Origin: Lentisphaerae bacterium GWF2_57_35
GTDB taxonomy: Bacteria; Verrucomicrobiota; Kiritimatiellia; CAIQIC01; GWF2-57-35
Reading direction: 5' to 3'
Assembly: GCA_001804865.1 (NCBI GenBank)
Contig: MHBK01000036.1
Location: forward strand, 51,957-115,956
DNA length: 64,000 nt
A program made the translations under genes and the position numbers. The notes beneath the pieces are model-generated. The model made no database searches. It had not been told where the DNA came from and saw only the letters and a program-made list of their open reading frames with translations. This document shows positions 48,201 to 54,634 of the stretch, one piece after another. Positions within the stretch are counted from its first letter, which is position 1. Each line of letters starts with the position of its first letter.

Positions 48201-49403
48201 CATCTCTCCGCCATCGATCCACATGATCGCGCACCGCACGGCGGAATCGACGGCGTTGCTGTCGGCCTCGAAACGAAATACCGTTCCGATGTCCTGGGCG
48301 CCGCCCCGCAAGGTGCTGCCGTACATGAAGCCGTCCACCTCTTGCAGATCGCCCAACGGTTCGCCGCCCAGCGGCCAGTTATAACGATTCGTATAAGCAT
48401 CGCCGATGGAGAAAAGCGCGCCGCGCGAGCCGGCCCCGCCATAACGCGACAAGCCGAAGAGCTTGGAATCGAAACGCAACAGACTGCCGACCGGCGCGGC
48501 GCCGTCGTCCGCTTCGCCGGTAAATTGATGCGTGTACCCGAAATTTTGTCCGTCGATCCGCACGCAATAAGCAACCCCGGCCTTATGCCAGCCGCCCAGC
48601 GCCATGCCGTGCAGATACTCGCCGTCCTTGGTCAGCGTTCCGAAGGGAGTATTCCCTCCTCCGGTTTCGTTGTCGAATTCATGTAGATTCCGATAATTCG
48701 AGCCGTCGGCCTCGATGGCAAAAACCACGCCGGCATCGTTCGTTCCGCCCTGCGCGGTCACGCCGTAGAGCGTCGTTCCGTCGAGTAGAAAATTTCCGGA
48801 CGGATGCTTTCCGTCGCCAAAGCCGCCGGCAAACGAATGCAGGTTCTGAAAACCCGAGCCGTTTACATCGATGCGGAATATCATGCCCAGCTTGGAAGCG
48901 CCGCCGTAGTAGGTCATGCCGTACAATACGTTCGAGGCCTCGATCAAGCCGCCCAACGGCATCGCGCCGTCCGCAGCGAGTTCGTCGTCGAACTCGTGCT
49001 GCACCGCAAAGCCGGAGCCGTCGACCGCCAGACGGAAAAGCACTCCGGCATTATGAGCGCCGCCGCGCGGGCACAGGCCATAAAGAAAGCCCTCGTCATG
49101 CGTCAGACCGCCGCACGGATATTTGCCGTCGTAGCCGCCGAACGAATGGATGACGGCATAGTTCGAGCCGTCGCTCGAGAGGCGGTAGATCACGCCTTGA
49201 TTGTTCGTTCCGCCCAGTTGCGTCATGCCGTAGAGGACCCCGCCCACCGGAATCGGCGACTCCATGGGCCAACGACCGCCTTCGGACCCGCCGGCAAATT
49301 CATGAAGACTCGAAAAATCGCTCATTGCAGCCAGCGCCCCCGTAGCAAGCCCCAACGCCAGCGCCGAACACACTGCACTCCGTAATCTAAATTTCCTGGT
49401 CAT
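33222..49403 (-). CDS. Giant secreted multi-beta-propeller protein
   Basis: A 5393-residue exported protein. Start: the ATG at 49403 has AAGGAG about 8 bases upstream and opens a signal peptide (residues 1-25, ending TGALA). Domains in order: seven GloVer-type repeats (LYGMTQLGGTNNQGVIYRL and six relatives) at about 45-375; a discoidin-like region at about 515-690; then six super-modules of about 2.3 kb. Each super-module has exactly seven FG-GAP/VCBS units (type DLTGDGRPDVVVGN, with DxDxDG-like calcium loops), at about 804-1180, 1484-1850, 2278-2658, 3078-3425, 3848-4211 and 4634-4994. Each is followed by an Fn3-like piece (YWRVKVFSSSGFQSDW) and three Ig-like pieces. Near 5268-5320 there is a calcium-type DMDGDGIPNWWE / DSDGDLVDNYEEW stretch. 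I see no catalytic motif or LPXTG-like anchor. It is 25 bases behind the GH44 gene, so a surface or secreted adhesin for polysaccharide or cell contact is my inference. Confidence 0.92.
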   Translation of the reverse strand: MTRKFRLRSAVCSALALGLATGALAAMSDFSSLHEFAGGSEGGRWPMESPIPVGGVLYGMTQLGGTNNQGVIYRLSSDGSNYAVIHSFGGYDGKYPCGGLTHDEGFLYGLCPRGGAHNAGVLFRLAVDGSGFAVQHEFDDELAADGAMPLGGLIEASNVLYGMTYYGGASKLGMIFRIDVNGSGFQNLHSFAGGFGDGKHPSGNFLLDGTTLYGVTAQGGTNDAGVVFAIEADGSNYRNLHEFDNETGGGNTPFGTLTKDGEYLHGMALGGWHKAGVAYCVRIDGQNFGYTHQFTGEADDGAAPVGSLLRFDSKLFGLSRYGGAGSRGALFSIGDAYTNRYNWPLGGEPLGDLQEVDGFMYGSTLRGGAQDIGTVFRFEADSNAVDSAVRCAIMWIDGGEMGSTDVGEENPRRMYVRHSAQNGVPAVRQIGYGLTSDADDETWTWRTMDDWSLVDNGSYYEFRGVLGSAPAGNYYVAAKFSNGGAPYYPPSSSWGTWGGTNTPLSTTNRWTVLPLAAPNNAQAWFVGEHEVNVGFDVGGHNAVIFRFDGSMSSVAWGQPAGAAVGTPNWGHSISAVYDGNELTSCNMDEVQAHPDFPYAFFGVQFDQPQNVSGVRWKNHSNYWNCILRHKVWVLSDGGDRSVPGDWIEVVAEKDSAYNWNQDDFGQTYRTREIRVIYSQITGGWASDVYEMEFAVETQQELSLPVNGTSYVVGSNYAGLGICVYQGANPPFRDEGLDTNTPHYYYIFTENNGYYSGTGSLIPAQVPSALESYPTGDVSVCDLQVDRRWPPTSLADMAPKYSWRFGDSMNNGSLSSLAAQAVNFGFNSDVAMGDVTGDGRPDLVAVQQHVHPGCFDWVLINNGGDPISWSSVRLTSAAHVTVNRVALGDLTGDGRLDVVLACGAQNYVAINNGGSPSTWARVNLGSAFSDSSSSLAVADIDGDGRLDVVVGNTGQQNAVLLNNGGSPETWSRVDLGSALSDATTSIAAGDVNGDARTDVVVANAPGQNYVLVNNGGSPDTWSRVNLGSVLADNTTSLAVGDLDGDGLPDVVVGNSGEQIYALINNGGSPDAWTRRELGPDQAYGPLDAALADVNGDGRLDAVFADFHGYGAGGMESFALLNNGSDFGSWSRVVVLDTQLINGRVKTGDVDLDGRCDIVFCGFNASVHVLRNTAASMPFIQRAYRIQVSRVEGDWSVENQVWDSGIVLASDAGDGVSTVRQGLPSVDVGSYFWRIKLFSTSGYQGEWSAPKQYDLAAGQVYLGVWEPVEPPAIAYTTNSQVRVVGAVSSYASDLVWSNLTTLSGGSVSLASIWTQDVGVVEGDNIVRFTAEAAGGLAATQELHVVYYDAPSVAITRPNGGSDVVLHTNRVVLAGEATAGFGLQQVCWTNLSTGVGGLAAIDGSAASSWTISGITLSGDGAETCLVWAVDNQGHVSVPQDIVLSWQDTGVPADFDSFLTGAVWAVELKADNLSAPVTLGDRQPKFSWGFGDALNGGQTPAFQFNDLGSPLLGDHTLAVAAGDVNGDGRVDVVVGNSAAIATTQNFVIVNNGGSPASWPRYPLGSWLADATRAVVVADVTGDGLADVVVGNFNQQNYLVVNNGGSPESWARVNLGSALSDATCSLDATDVNGDGLLDVVVGNSGGQNYVLTNNGGSADTWTRVNLGSALSDATMSVKAADLTGDGLPDVAVGNAGAQNYVLVNNGGSADTWTRVNLGSALSDSTYALALGDVTGDGLIDAAAANHVSQPPYVLVNNGSGDPSSWERIAVPGAGAQYQAHSIAMGDMNGDGLLDLILGTDYDGPASSVNRILLNNGGRPDTWPALAVGTEYTYSLAVADFNGDGRLDYVTGNGMSGYGNRNYVWMNASTSCLVQAAYRIQVAKTSSDWSAGNLAWDSGVVPSTEIGNGQSSVMQAAAFTNGGVYYWHVKVFSVSGFQSDWTVPQQYEIPTGEAFFVVERPTPPTGYVSGVSCDVSGWASWGIGSVDWTNQATGGNGTFAANGSWTQTVALAEGHNSVTFAAHAGEETLVRALDIVRVPGLPILSIRTPEDGQSFTTTAAAVSFSGAFEASADYLVPSLMWSNEATGVYGMCPISAGATQWPGSGVVSVELMKQADNRIRVWCEAITGETIDDEIVVGCFDYEAPQASIAWPNGGNDLTIYTNVIGLAGTASDNGLVQSVVCSNATAGSLCEVALSRSSSGGTGVWQVAAITLAPGAQEFLVWAVDAFGNSSSTQSMILTFDVGGLPPDPAAYSTGLVSVTDARANNRFPPVLLDDPRPSFSWKFGDELNRMDPGQLARVNLGAAQEDYTAGVALGDLDEDGWLDVVLANAGLPWGPDGSQNCILFGGEGSVDAWPRTKLGSDLDDYSMDAAIGDLTGDGRPDVVVGNQGQNYVLINRGRLATTWQRLLLGSPLGDDTSAVAIDDLTGDGRPDVVVGNNGYQNYVLVNNGNSPETWSRVSLGSDTNDWTYDVATGDVTGDGRPDVIVGNYLSRSFVLVNNGGSPDTWNRVNLGDAENESTTSVGLGDLNGDGLLDVVIAGFTAPICALLNNGGTPDTWQRTALADSNGQHYKILLADLTGDGRLDILDGRYPVAEHGTEILGENRVYINNAGSPEAWSAALLGSSLDDCTHDLAVGDLDRDGRLDVVVANYASAFHEGRNQQNYALMNAAGNMRFVQSGYRIQVVASTDDFVAGPYVWDSGVAASQEMGDGIGSIEQGVDCPAAGNYYWRLKAFSESGYQSDWTEAFQYSILAGEIYLSLENPSPSYPAYVTNSPCPVSGWASWNVAQVDWTNAANGAYGSFAPVGRWTQNVVLASGSNDVAFTASEAGGLAVTQIFSVVYMTAIPAIAILAPNSGVSYTTALQRVEFRGELQPPYELLGNEVRWSNETAGVGGSITLISGQSEWVVSSSVALQANANNRLRVWCDTILGWTAEAQMTVGCYDAAAPSVSIEQGGGSGAIPVCSNRMALSGWAVDNGRAASVAWVNRATGAEGVVNLSWAYDQTSGWWNVPAVELLPGAQDIDVWATDDFGNGSATSRLVVTYVEGGLVELGSYPTGAVRATNLKVNGLACPALGLDIAPKYSWNFGDAVNQGSLAGMSRRTPGVMEYRDSRAISIGDLNNDGRPDLAIGGSQTLVVLNQGNDPSNWPSVGLAGGGGTCDLEITDLTGDGRPDIVAGNSVFIDNGASPETWTRRELGPPYGESTQGVDVGDLNGDGRPDVVEANDGQNYVLFNTGLDFESWPRVNLGGELSDYTFDAVIADLTGDGLPDVAAANYGQQNYVLVNNGGSPDTWARVRLGPVVSGNSTCLHALDVNGDGRLDVILGDQNHLHVLLNNGASPSTWTCDDLADGAFMAAWGIRSADINGDGLLDLVVAGAAALLNNGGDVTSWPAVAVGSEGTSWSKGLAVGDLTGDGRPEVCLANDGYDYVFLNDAAVMPESQQAYRLQVARTEADLASGNFYWDSGVVESPLSGDGFTGVAQGAPCIEAGAYWWRVKVFSSSGFQSDWTTPALYEIPTNGLYLTIRDPAQPQAYVVGASCDVAGWVSKPNATLAWTNLDSGASFEGPVSGLWTQTISTASGTNRLVFTAQSASEVVTQQLSLVLVDTPPVLSIEGPGGGADHVSASRQVRLWGSLTGPFELLENTVYWSNRTSGAFGALSRSGSQARWPVEGDLYLVLTPQADNEIRVWCNTQFGIPAEDEIVIGCYDAAAPELSITQPDSDQTTIYSNHVALGGWAQDNGAVAAVMWRDSTAPAAGMMQINWAPGQTNGSWRTPVLTLDPGAHDIRVWAVDAFGNSSATDVVSVVYLLDAAPGALGASPTGLVFVSDFRVDGRLAPAQVANSQPVFGWKFGDGFNTGFQMAFVEHEVAQGYWADNVCMAIGDLNGDGRPDAVIGLQNGQNLVYLNNGLSPEQWTRLPLGSAMIDWTKSVAIADVSGDGRPDVIVANGNYTWSYVLLNNGSAPDTWSRMNLSVDVINGLSDLKVADMTGDGRPDIVAVCWQQQNLLLVNNGDRPDTWPQRPLGSVLPDPSGELAMSVDVADMNGDSRPDAIIGSFDIPNSVAINNGGAPETWTRYQLGSPLSDSTMEVLARDLTGDGRPDVLVANTADYAGAQNYVLVNTGETPDLWPRITLGLPGLRQTTDLAVGDLNGDGLPDAVIAGPSGHLPRAFINNGMSPDTWLYTDLPRVSTWGDLAVGDVNGDGRNDLVMANRAKTYALLNNAAVAPYTQAGYHIQVAASSAELTAGNLLWDSGVVESAEVGNGLSTIRQGFVCPQAGSYYWRVKAFSSSGNQSGWSAPQRYDVSGDEAYLCITAPPGLPHAYVANSPCSVSGWASWNVSSVAWTNISNGGNGSLVVDGLWTQNVSLAVGDNELTFTAVGTGVATTQRHVIALVDQAPAIEIAPLAFDEEPAPARRMRTYGDYTTSARTAELFGVVSQQSLAGERVYWTNEATGAAGWVSLLPETNRWPAEGVIACELAIQTDNTIRVWCPTRLGIDIGDSVVIGCYDLAPPALTLDSSLSGQTVYGDALFVSGSVTDNVGIARILWRNLATGQTGESLAPAGSKYMAWQSSLPVAAGQSQTMAVWAEDTFGNVSASGTLSVTHAGVLPEDPGAYPTGAVFVTGLQVCRQWLPATLGEARPSFSWNFADALNTGSVSSLAFATLGDSLADMTFDVDIADLTGDGLPDVVVGNYDAKNYVLVNNGAAPASWSRVNIGSAFSDATHAQAVADVNGDGRPDAMAANYGQNLIRLNNGQAPNTWTRLNLGPETADDSRAIAVGDLTGDGLPEAIIGNSGSESVVLLNNGGSPDAWTRVSLGAAVTYDTRSVVVGDVTGDGLPDVVAGNYGAQNHVLINNGASPDTWTRESLGDGLSDATTALALGDLNGDGRLDVVVGNENEQDYVLWNDGAAPSGWIRQNLGAARSSATLDVKVGDVNGDGQPDVAAAEFQGASSLYLNNGENPAAWTRVQLTAAENGSYACALGDLNGDSRLDLVLGNAGVSGEQNAVMLNTQAFVRYGQDAYRIQVARSTNDLAGGVFNWDSGWVDSASVGDGVSTIRQTIPNLQTGAYVWRMRVLSESRFQSAWSPSTAFVYQDHGYPVVDMTNAAAEVIYDVDQYTLGGRINAHVVGSMSWSNGANGAVGAFASSEPWTVSGVSLAVGTNAVVVTATNAAGIAVSDSVMIVRYGLDTQTPEIHVQTSQTEVEFEDMSLCIEGTNNAGGTTYVSWSNSLTGAHGSFPCGPAWSISDIVLGIGTNEIAFSISNRLGAVSSDSISVVRVSWDMDGDGIPNWWETLHFGGRTNGLAGSDSDGDLVDNYEEWIADSDPNNSQSFLGVELAPLGLNWEASFEASTSRVYTLQYRDDLLGSGWNNIPAMSSVTGTNAHMTLSDTNSTIRRFYRVKVVLP

Positions 49404-49428
49404 GAACAGCTCTCCTTGTCGAACGGCA

Positions 49429-52400
49429 TTAATGCAAATAGGTTCCCGTGCAGGTTCTGAAATTGTCCAGCAACACATCGTAAGGGTCAAAGCCCCCCGT
49501 CTGCGGCCCGTATTCGATTACGACGCGGCCGATATCGCTCCAGTTGCCGGTCCAGACCGCCCATGTGGTCGCATCGTCGTCGATAAAGGTTTCCGTCGCG
49601 TAGAATTTGTCCTTGGAGAATAGAATGGGATCTTCCCAGGCGCCGGCGTCGACCGGCATCCAAAGAGTCTTGGCCGTCGCCGCCGAACTGCCGCCCGCAA
49701 ACACCGCGATGCGTATCCGCGCCCCGATCGTGCCGGTCGACAGGAATCCGGGCGTCCGCCGCGCGCAAAGGGAGAACCCTGTGCACTCGGCAAAATCGGT
49801 CTCGGTGACGCCCATGCCATACGGCGCCACCAGGAATCCGGCCACCCAGTCGGGGTTGCTCAAGGAACAGCCAATCTGCGCGGCTTTCGCGCCCTCGACG
49901 CGATTCGTCACATAGATCGCCGAAAAGCCGCTGGACCACGTGGTGATCCAGCCGTCGTCGGTTTGCACCGTCCCCGCAAACGCAGCGTTGTCGAACTTGA
50001 TGTTGTTGGCCGAATAGGGAGGAACGGCGCTGTTCTCGGAGCGCGCCTGTACGCGCGCCGCCACGGCCCCGACCGGCGCCGTACGCCAGCCGGTCGTGAA
50101 CGTCTTGAACCCCGGATAGGTCAGCCCGGCCGTCACGTTGGTCGTCGAGACGCTAATCACGGCAGAGGCGGCATTCAACCAAACGATGTCCAGGTAAACC
50201 TTGCCGGTGTAATTGGCCGAGCCGGGTTCCGCCTGAATGTCGAACTTGTACGCTTCACCCGCCGTGATGGCCCCCATGGACGTCTGCTGGCTGATGCTTC
50301 CCGCGGAAGACGAATTCCCATTCCAATGGGCCATATTGATCATGCCGTCGCCCCAGGGGGCGTATTCGGCGAGTCCGGAAAGGGTCCAGCCGGCCGCCGA
50401 ACCGGCAAACAGGCCGTTCGCGATCAGCCCCCCGAAGCCTTCCAGGCTCAGGGTATTGAATTTATTGTAGACCGAATGAGCGGCGTACTGGACGTCGCCG
50501 CCGAAGAAAGCCAGGTCGTCCACAAACACTTCGTTGGTCTGGTTGTTGATCTTGGACCCGAACTTGAATTGAATGGCGTTCACACGCTTCAAGGCGTCTT
50601 CGAGCAGCACCGCTTCTCCGCCGCCCCACCCTTCGCGGTAGAAATCGGCCAAGGGGATGTAATAGCGCTTCCAACCGCCGGCCGGGGAGTGACTGAGGGG
50701 ATAAATGTAGTCGTCGTAATTGGTAATCGACAGGGACTTCAGCACGATGTCGATCTTCGTTCCGTTGCCCTTCATCCAGAACGAAACCCCCTTGACGCCG
50801 GTGGTCGCGCTGATATCCGTGCAGGCGTTCGGCACGCTGTCGTCCAAGGGCGTGATCTTGGTCATAATGCCGCCAAACATTTTGTCGCTTATGCCGCTGG
50901 GTCCCTGGCGCAGGACGCCCGAACCTTGCATGGATTGCGTGGAGTTGGCGTTGGCGTGCTCGGTCGAAGCCGTTATGTCGACCACGGACGTATTGTTATT
51001 GTCGTTGTCGTTGTACGAGCACCACACGCCGCCGAAATAATTAAACGCAAAAGCGCCATTTTCCACGTGATCGATTGGCCGGCAATAGCCGTAGCTTTGA
51101 GACCCGATCGTGATCGCCGCGGATCGACTGGCCGAGGAAACCGTAATGTCGCAGCCTTCGGAAAATCCGATTTCGCTCTTGGCCGCCCGACTGAACGCCG
51201 CCAAACGGAACTGCCCGATAAAAATCCGGCTGTCCGGCGACGTTTCTTCCAGCACAATCTGAATGGGATCGACGTCGTTGTACGGATCGCCGCCGTAAAC
51301 GTCGGTGGAGGCCACCTCGGCCAGCACAAAATCCCGCTCCGTAGCATTCCCGCCGGCGGAACAAACCATCTTTACATAAACATCCAGGCAGTTGCTGGCC
51401 ACTCCGGACAATTCCTTCGTCATGGCTTCATCGGAATACAGCTTCAGGCTGTCGGCGGCCAAGGTCGGGATGACCTTGATGGAGACTTGGGCCGGATTCC
51501 GGCTCTTGACGCCGTGATTGTCCGTGACGTACAGCTCATAAACATAAGTTCCGACGGCGGGCGGCGTAAACACCACCGAAGCCGTGTTCGTCGCGGAAAG
51601 ACCAACGGACGGTCTCCACTCGTAAGCAACAATCGAACCATCCGGGTCATAGCTTCCGGAACCGTCCAACTGAACGGTCTCGACCATTCCGATGAGACGT
51701 TCGCTTTGCGAAACCGCGGCCACCGGATATCGATTCCCCTGGCTGTTGACGGTTTCGATCCGGATGTTGTCGATCCAAAGCTGACCCTTCTTGTCGTCGT
51801 AGCCCACCCACGGACAAAACTCGATTTGGCGGATGCGGGAGAAGTCGAGACTGACCAGGCTTCCATCCTGGCCGCCCGGATACACCCAGTTGAAAAACGC
51901 GCTGTCCAAGGGAATGGACAGGGTCTGCCAGAATCCATCTTCGATCTCCATGACTTCGTTGTAGGTGTTGATGCCGACATTGGGCTTGCCGATCTTTCCA
52001 TCGTCATCCGTAATCACCATCAGCAACTTGGTCTTCGTAAAACCGACGCCCTCGGTCTTCGACTTGATGTCGATCTTCAAAATGTAGTCGGCCAGATCGC
52101 CACCGGTCGGAACCCAGACCTCCGGAGGGCCGGGCGGATCGGAAACATGACCGTAGGAGCCGAACGCGCCATACAGTTTGCCGTTCACGTTGTCGCCCGC
52201 CGACCGATCGAAATCCACCTTCATGGAAGCGAGCCCGCCGAAGCTGGATTTCTCCGCATAGTCCATCGCGAACGTGTAAATATACGGAGCATTGCGGTCT
52301 TCCGGATTGCCGTGGATGTCATAGAACCCGATCGAATACGGCTCCTCCGCATACCAGGTGTGCGCCAGCGAACCGGTGTCGGCGTCGAATATCCGCGTTT

Positions 52401-54531
52401 CGCCTTCCGCCTCGCCGGGGATCACTTCCATCGTGACCCGTACCTGGGCCACGCCTTCCGACGTCGTGACCGTTACACAGGCGGTATGAACGCCGATCGC
52501 GAAGCTTCCGCGATTGGTCACGGTCAGAAAGAACCGATCGGTCACATCGACGTCGCCGGACGCCGGCCCCGCCATCGTCAGCCAGTCGGACGATTCCGTC
52601 GCGCTCCAGGTCGTGCCGCCCTTGCGATTATTCGTCACTTTGACGGCATAGGAATAATTCGTCACCCCATCAGAAACTTCCACTCCGGTCTGATACGGAC
52701 CAAAATCGATGGTTGAAGGATAAACATTCAAGCAAGTCGCCGGCGCTTCTTCCGCGGAAGGATTGGGCGTGCCGTAGAATTGGAACAGATAAACGGACAA
52801 CGGTTCGAACTCATAGGAGAACGAATCGCCCGCCACCGTTACGCTGCCGGTGGCCATATGCACAATGAACGGATCGTACCGGCCATACCGCAGAACTTTT
52901 TTCACGCCGGTAATGTTGAAGTTGCTGACCGTCATCATGGCATTCGAATACGATTGCCCTTCGATAAATGCGCCGGGATTCTCCTCGGCCCACCAGGGCG
53001 AATATTGTCCCTTGTAGTGAGCCGCCACGGTCAACACCGTCGCGGACGTATCCAAACCGGCATACACGCTGAACATATTGTTGTCGGACGACGCGGCAGG
53101 AATCGCCTTGTCCCGGAAATGCTGGCTCATCAGCTTGAAGGCCCAGTATTTCGGATTGGGATTTCCATGCTCGTCGAACATCGCTTGCTTCGCTGAATCC
53201 GCGGCATGATGATAGCCCCCCCCCGATTGATCCGGCTCCCCGATGTACCAGTTGCACGCCAGTTGAACCCCTTCGCGGGCGAATACGCCCAGATAATCGA
53301 CCTGGCCCAGCGCCGAAATCTGCTGCTCTTCCGGATGCCCCTGCCAATAGAAAAAATCGTACTCCGACAACGACATCTGCAAGGAAGGACCGTAATGATC
53401 GATGATGTCCTGAAAGCGCCGTAGAATCATCGTCTTCGTTCCGCTGCTGCCGGTTTCCTTGTCGTAGCTCGCATAATCCGGATCCCACAAATCGCGAGTT
53501 TCCTGGACGGCCACGGCATCCTGGTCGGCATTCATGTACCGATGGAAATCGAGATACGTGCAAACCGACGTTCCATGCGCCGCCTCGTAGGCCGCCATGC
53601 GCTTCGCAAACTGGCACATCGTGCGCATGTCGTTAAACTCGCCCGTCTTCTCGTTCTTCTCCCACCCCACCACGTCGGGACTGCCCGCGCGTTCCGGGAA
53701 GATCCTCGGATTCCATTGATTCACCGGAGAAGACATCGCATACCAGCCGTCTTCATCCTCGTGATCGCCGGGGTAGACGCGCTTGGCCGGGCAGTACGGC
53801 GAGTAGTCGGTCGACCAGTACAACCACCAGTTGGCCGGCGTCGGGCCCAAAATTACACTCGCCGGATTCGCCGCGCGGATCGCTTCCGCCACTCCGATAA
53901 ACCTTGAAAAAAAGGCGTCGTACCCGATGTCTTCGTTGTAAATCTGATCCCCATGAGCGCCGTCGTTGTAGGAATACTTCTCCCCGTTGCTCCGTTCGCC
54001 CTGATAGCCTTCCAATTTCCAGGCAATGAACGGCTCGTTGCCCACGCCCCAAATCACCACATTGGAGCCCGCGGCCGCCACCCAGTCCGTCACCTCTTCA
54101 AAACTTTGCTCGTGATTATAATCCGCATCCCCGACATCCGAGGCGACATGCCCGAAAACCGAAGCTTGCAGAAAAGGCTCCGCCTGCAAATCGTCCTGCA
54201 CCCATTCGACAAACGACTCCCAACTGGTCGGCACGTACTGATTCGTCTTCGAAATCACATTGTACATGCGGTTGTTGAGATAATTGTAGCGCTCCAGATT
54301 CGTCGCCCCATAGCGCACCACCGTCACGCCCGCATTGGTCAACCACGGCTCGCAAAGCTTGAGATAATAGTGCTGGCACCAATTCGCGATGTTCACGCCA
54401 TAAATGCGGGGGTTGATCGTCTTCCACGCGTTGGACTGCGCATCTATCGTAAGCGTCGCCGCCTGCCCCGAAAAAAGAAATCCGCCGCTTAAACCGATAA
54501 ACAGACCCATCGCCTTAACCATTTTTCTCAT
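49429..54531 (-). CDS. Secreted multidomain GH44-type endoglucanase/xyloglucanase
   Basis: A 1700-residue exported enzyme. Signal peptide residues 1-25. Residues about 28-600 are a GH44 catalytic domain (retaining beta-glucanase on cellulose, xyloglucan or related glucans): INPRIYGVN at the start, RYGATNLERYNYLNNR, acid/base Glu near 168 in GVGNEPF, RDLWDPDY, and nucleophile Glu near 390 in LSEYDFFYW. Next come a BACON-like region (about 620-720), a beta-rich carbohydrate-binding-like domain, a PKD domain (about 930-1020, SGSYDPDGSIVAYEW), and two further beta domains that look like carbohydrate-binding modules, ending LDNFRTCTGTYLH. The ATG at 54531 has CGGAGG 8 bases upstream. Operon with the giant protein; a CelR-like operator lies upstream. 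Confidence 0.88.
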   Translation of the reverse strand: MRKMVKAMGLFIGLSGGFLFSGQAATLTIDAQSNAWKTINPRIYGVNIANWCQHYYLKLCEPWLTNAGVTVVRYGATNLERYNYLNNRMYNVISKTNQYVPTSWESFVEWVQDDLQAEPFLQASVFGHVASDVGDADYNHEQSFEEVTDWVAAAGSNVVIWGVGNEPFIAWKLEGYQGERSNGEKYSYNDGAHGDQIYNEDIGYDAFFSRFIGVAEAIRAANPASVILGPTPANWWLYWSTDYSPYCPAKRVYPGDHEDEDGWYAMSSPVNQWNPRIFPERAGSPDVVGWEKNEKTGEFNDMRTMCQFAKRMAAYEAAHGTSVCTYLDFHRYMNADQDAVAVQETRDLWDPDYASYDKETGSSGTKTMILRRFQDIIDHYGPSLQMSLSEYDFFYWQGHPEEQQISALGQVDYLGVFAREGVQLACNWYIGEPDQSGGGYHHAADSAKQAMFDEHGNPNPKYWAFKLMSQHFRDKAIPAASSDNNMFSVYAGLDTSATVLTVAAHYKGQYSPWWAEENPGAFIEGQSYSNAMMTVSNFNITGVKKVLRYGRYDPFIVHMATGSVTVAGDSFSYEFEPLSVYLFQFYGTPNPSAEEAPATCLNVYPSTIDFGPYQTGVEVSDGVTNYSYAVKVTNNRKGGTTWSATESSDWLTMAGPASGDVDVTDRFFLTVTNRGSFAIGVHTACVTVTTSEGVAQVRVTMEVIPGEAEGETRIFDADTGSLAHTWYAEEPYSIGFYDIHGNPEDRNAPYIYTFAMDYAEKSSFGGLASMKVDFDRSAGDNVNGKLYGAFGSYGHVSDPPGPPEVWVPTGGDLADYILKIDIKSKTEGVGFTKTKLLMVITDDDGKIGKPNVGINTYNEVMEIEDGFWQTLSIPLDSAFFNWVYPGGQDGSLVSLDFSRIRQIEFCPWVGYDDKKGQLWIDNIRIETVNSQGNRYPVAAVSQSERLIGMVETVQLDGSGSYDPDGSIVAYEWRPSVGLSATNTASVVFTPPAVGTYVYELYVTDNHGVKSRNPAQVSIKVIPTLAADSLKLYSDEAMTKELSGVASNCLDVYVKMVCSAGGNATERDFVLAEVASTDVYGGDPYNDVDPIQIVLEETSPDSRIFIGQFRLAAFSRAAKSEIGFSEGCDITVSSASRSAAITIGSQSYGYCRPIDHVENGAFAFNYFGGVWCSYNDNDNNNTSVVDITASTEHANANSTQSMQGSGVLRQGPSGISDKMFGGIMTKITPLDDSVPNACTDISATTGVKGVSFWMKGNGTKIDIVLKSLSITNYDDYIYPLSHSPAGGWKRYYIPLADFYREGWGGGEAVLLEDALKRVNAIQFKFGSKINNQTNEVFVDDLAFFGGDVQYAAHSVYNKFNTLSLEGFGGLIANGLFAGSAAGWTLSGLAEYAPWGDGMINMAHWNGNSSSAGSISQQTSMGAITAGEAYKFDIQAEPGSANYTGKVYLDIVWLNAASAVISVSTTNVTAGLTYPGFKTFTTGWRTAPVGAVAARVQARSENSAVPPYSANNIKFDNAAFAGTVQTDDGWITTWSSGFSAIYVTNRVEGAKAAQIGCSLSNPDWVAGFLVAPYGMGVTETDFAECTGFSLCARRTPGFLSTGTIGARIRIAVFAGGSSAATAKTLWMPVDAGAWEDPILFSKDKFYATETFIDDDATTWAVWTGNWSDIGRVVIEYGPQTGGFDPYDVLLDNFRTCTGTYLH

Positions 54532-54583
54532 ACATTTGCCTCCGAGTACAAATTGCGGACCTCAAAATTCGACGATGTATGGA

Positions 54584-54634
54584 TAGGTACCAATCTGAAG
54601 TCTTGATGTCAAAACATTATCGGGAGCGCTCCCG
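54584..54634 (-). promoter_or_regulatory. Promoter with LacI/CelR-like operator for the GH44 operon
   Basis: A perfect 14-base palindrome CGGGAGCGCTCCCG is at 54621-54634. Its inner 12 bases equal those of the known CelR cellulase operator TGGGAGCGCTCCCA of Thermobifida. On the minus strand it is followed 8 bases later by a perfect -35 box TTGACA (54607-54612), a 17-base spacer, and a weak -10 TACCTA (54584-54589). The site lies 53-103 bases before the GH44 start. I infer LacI-family control by a cello-oligosaccharide-type inducer; no lacI-type gene is in the window. Confidence 0.65.

Noticed and set aside
33216..49385. Many long plus-strand open frames opposite the giant gene
   Set aside because: They are antisense shadows of a GC-rich repetitive gene, rich in Arg, His and Pro, and carry no domain or ribosome site.
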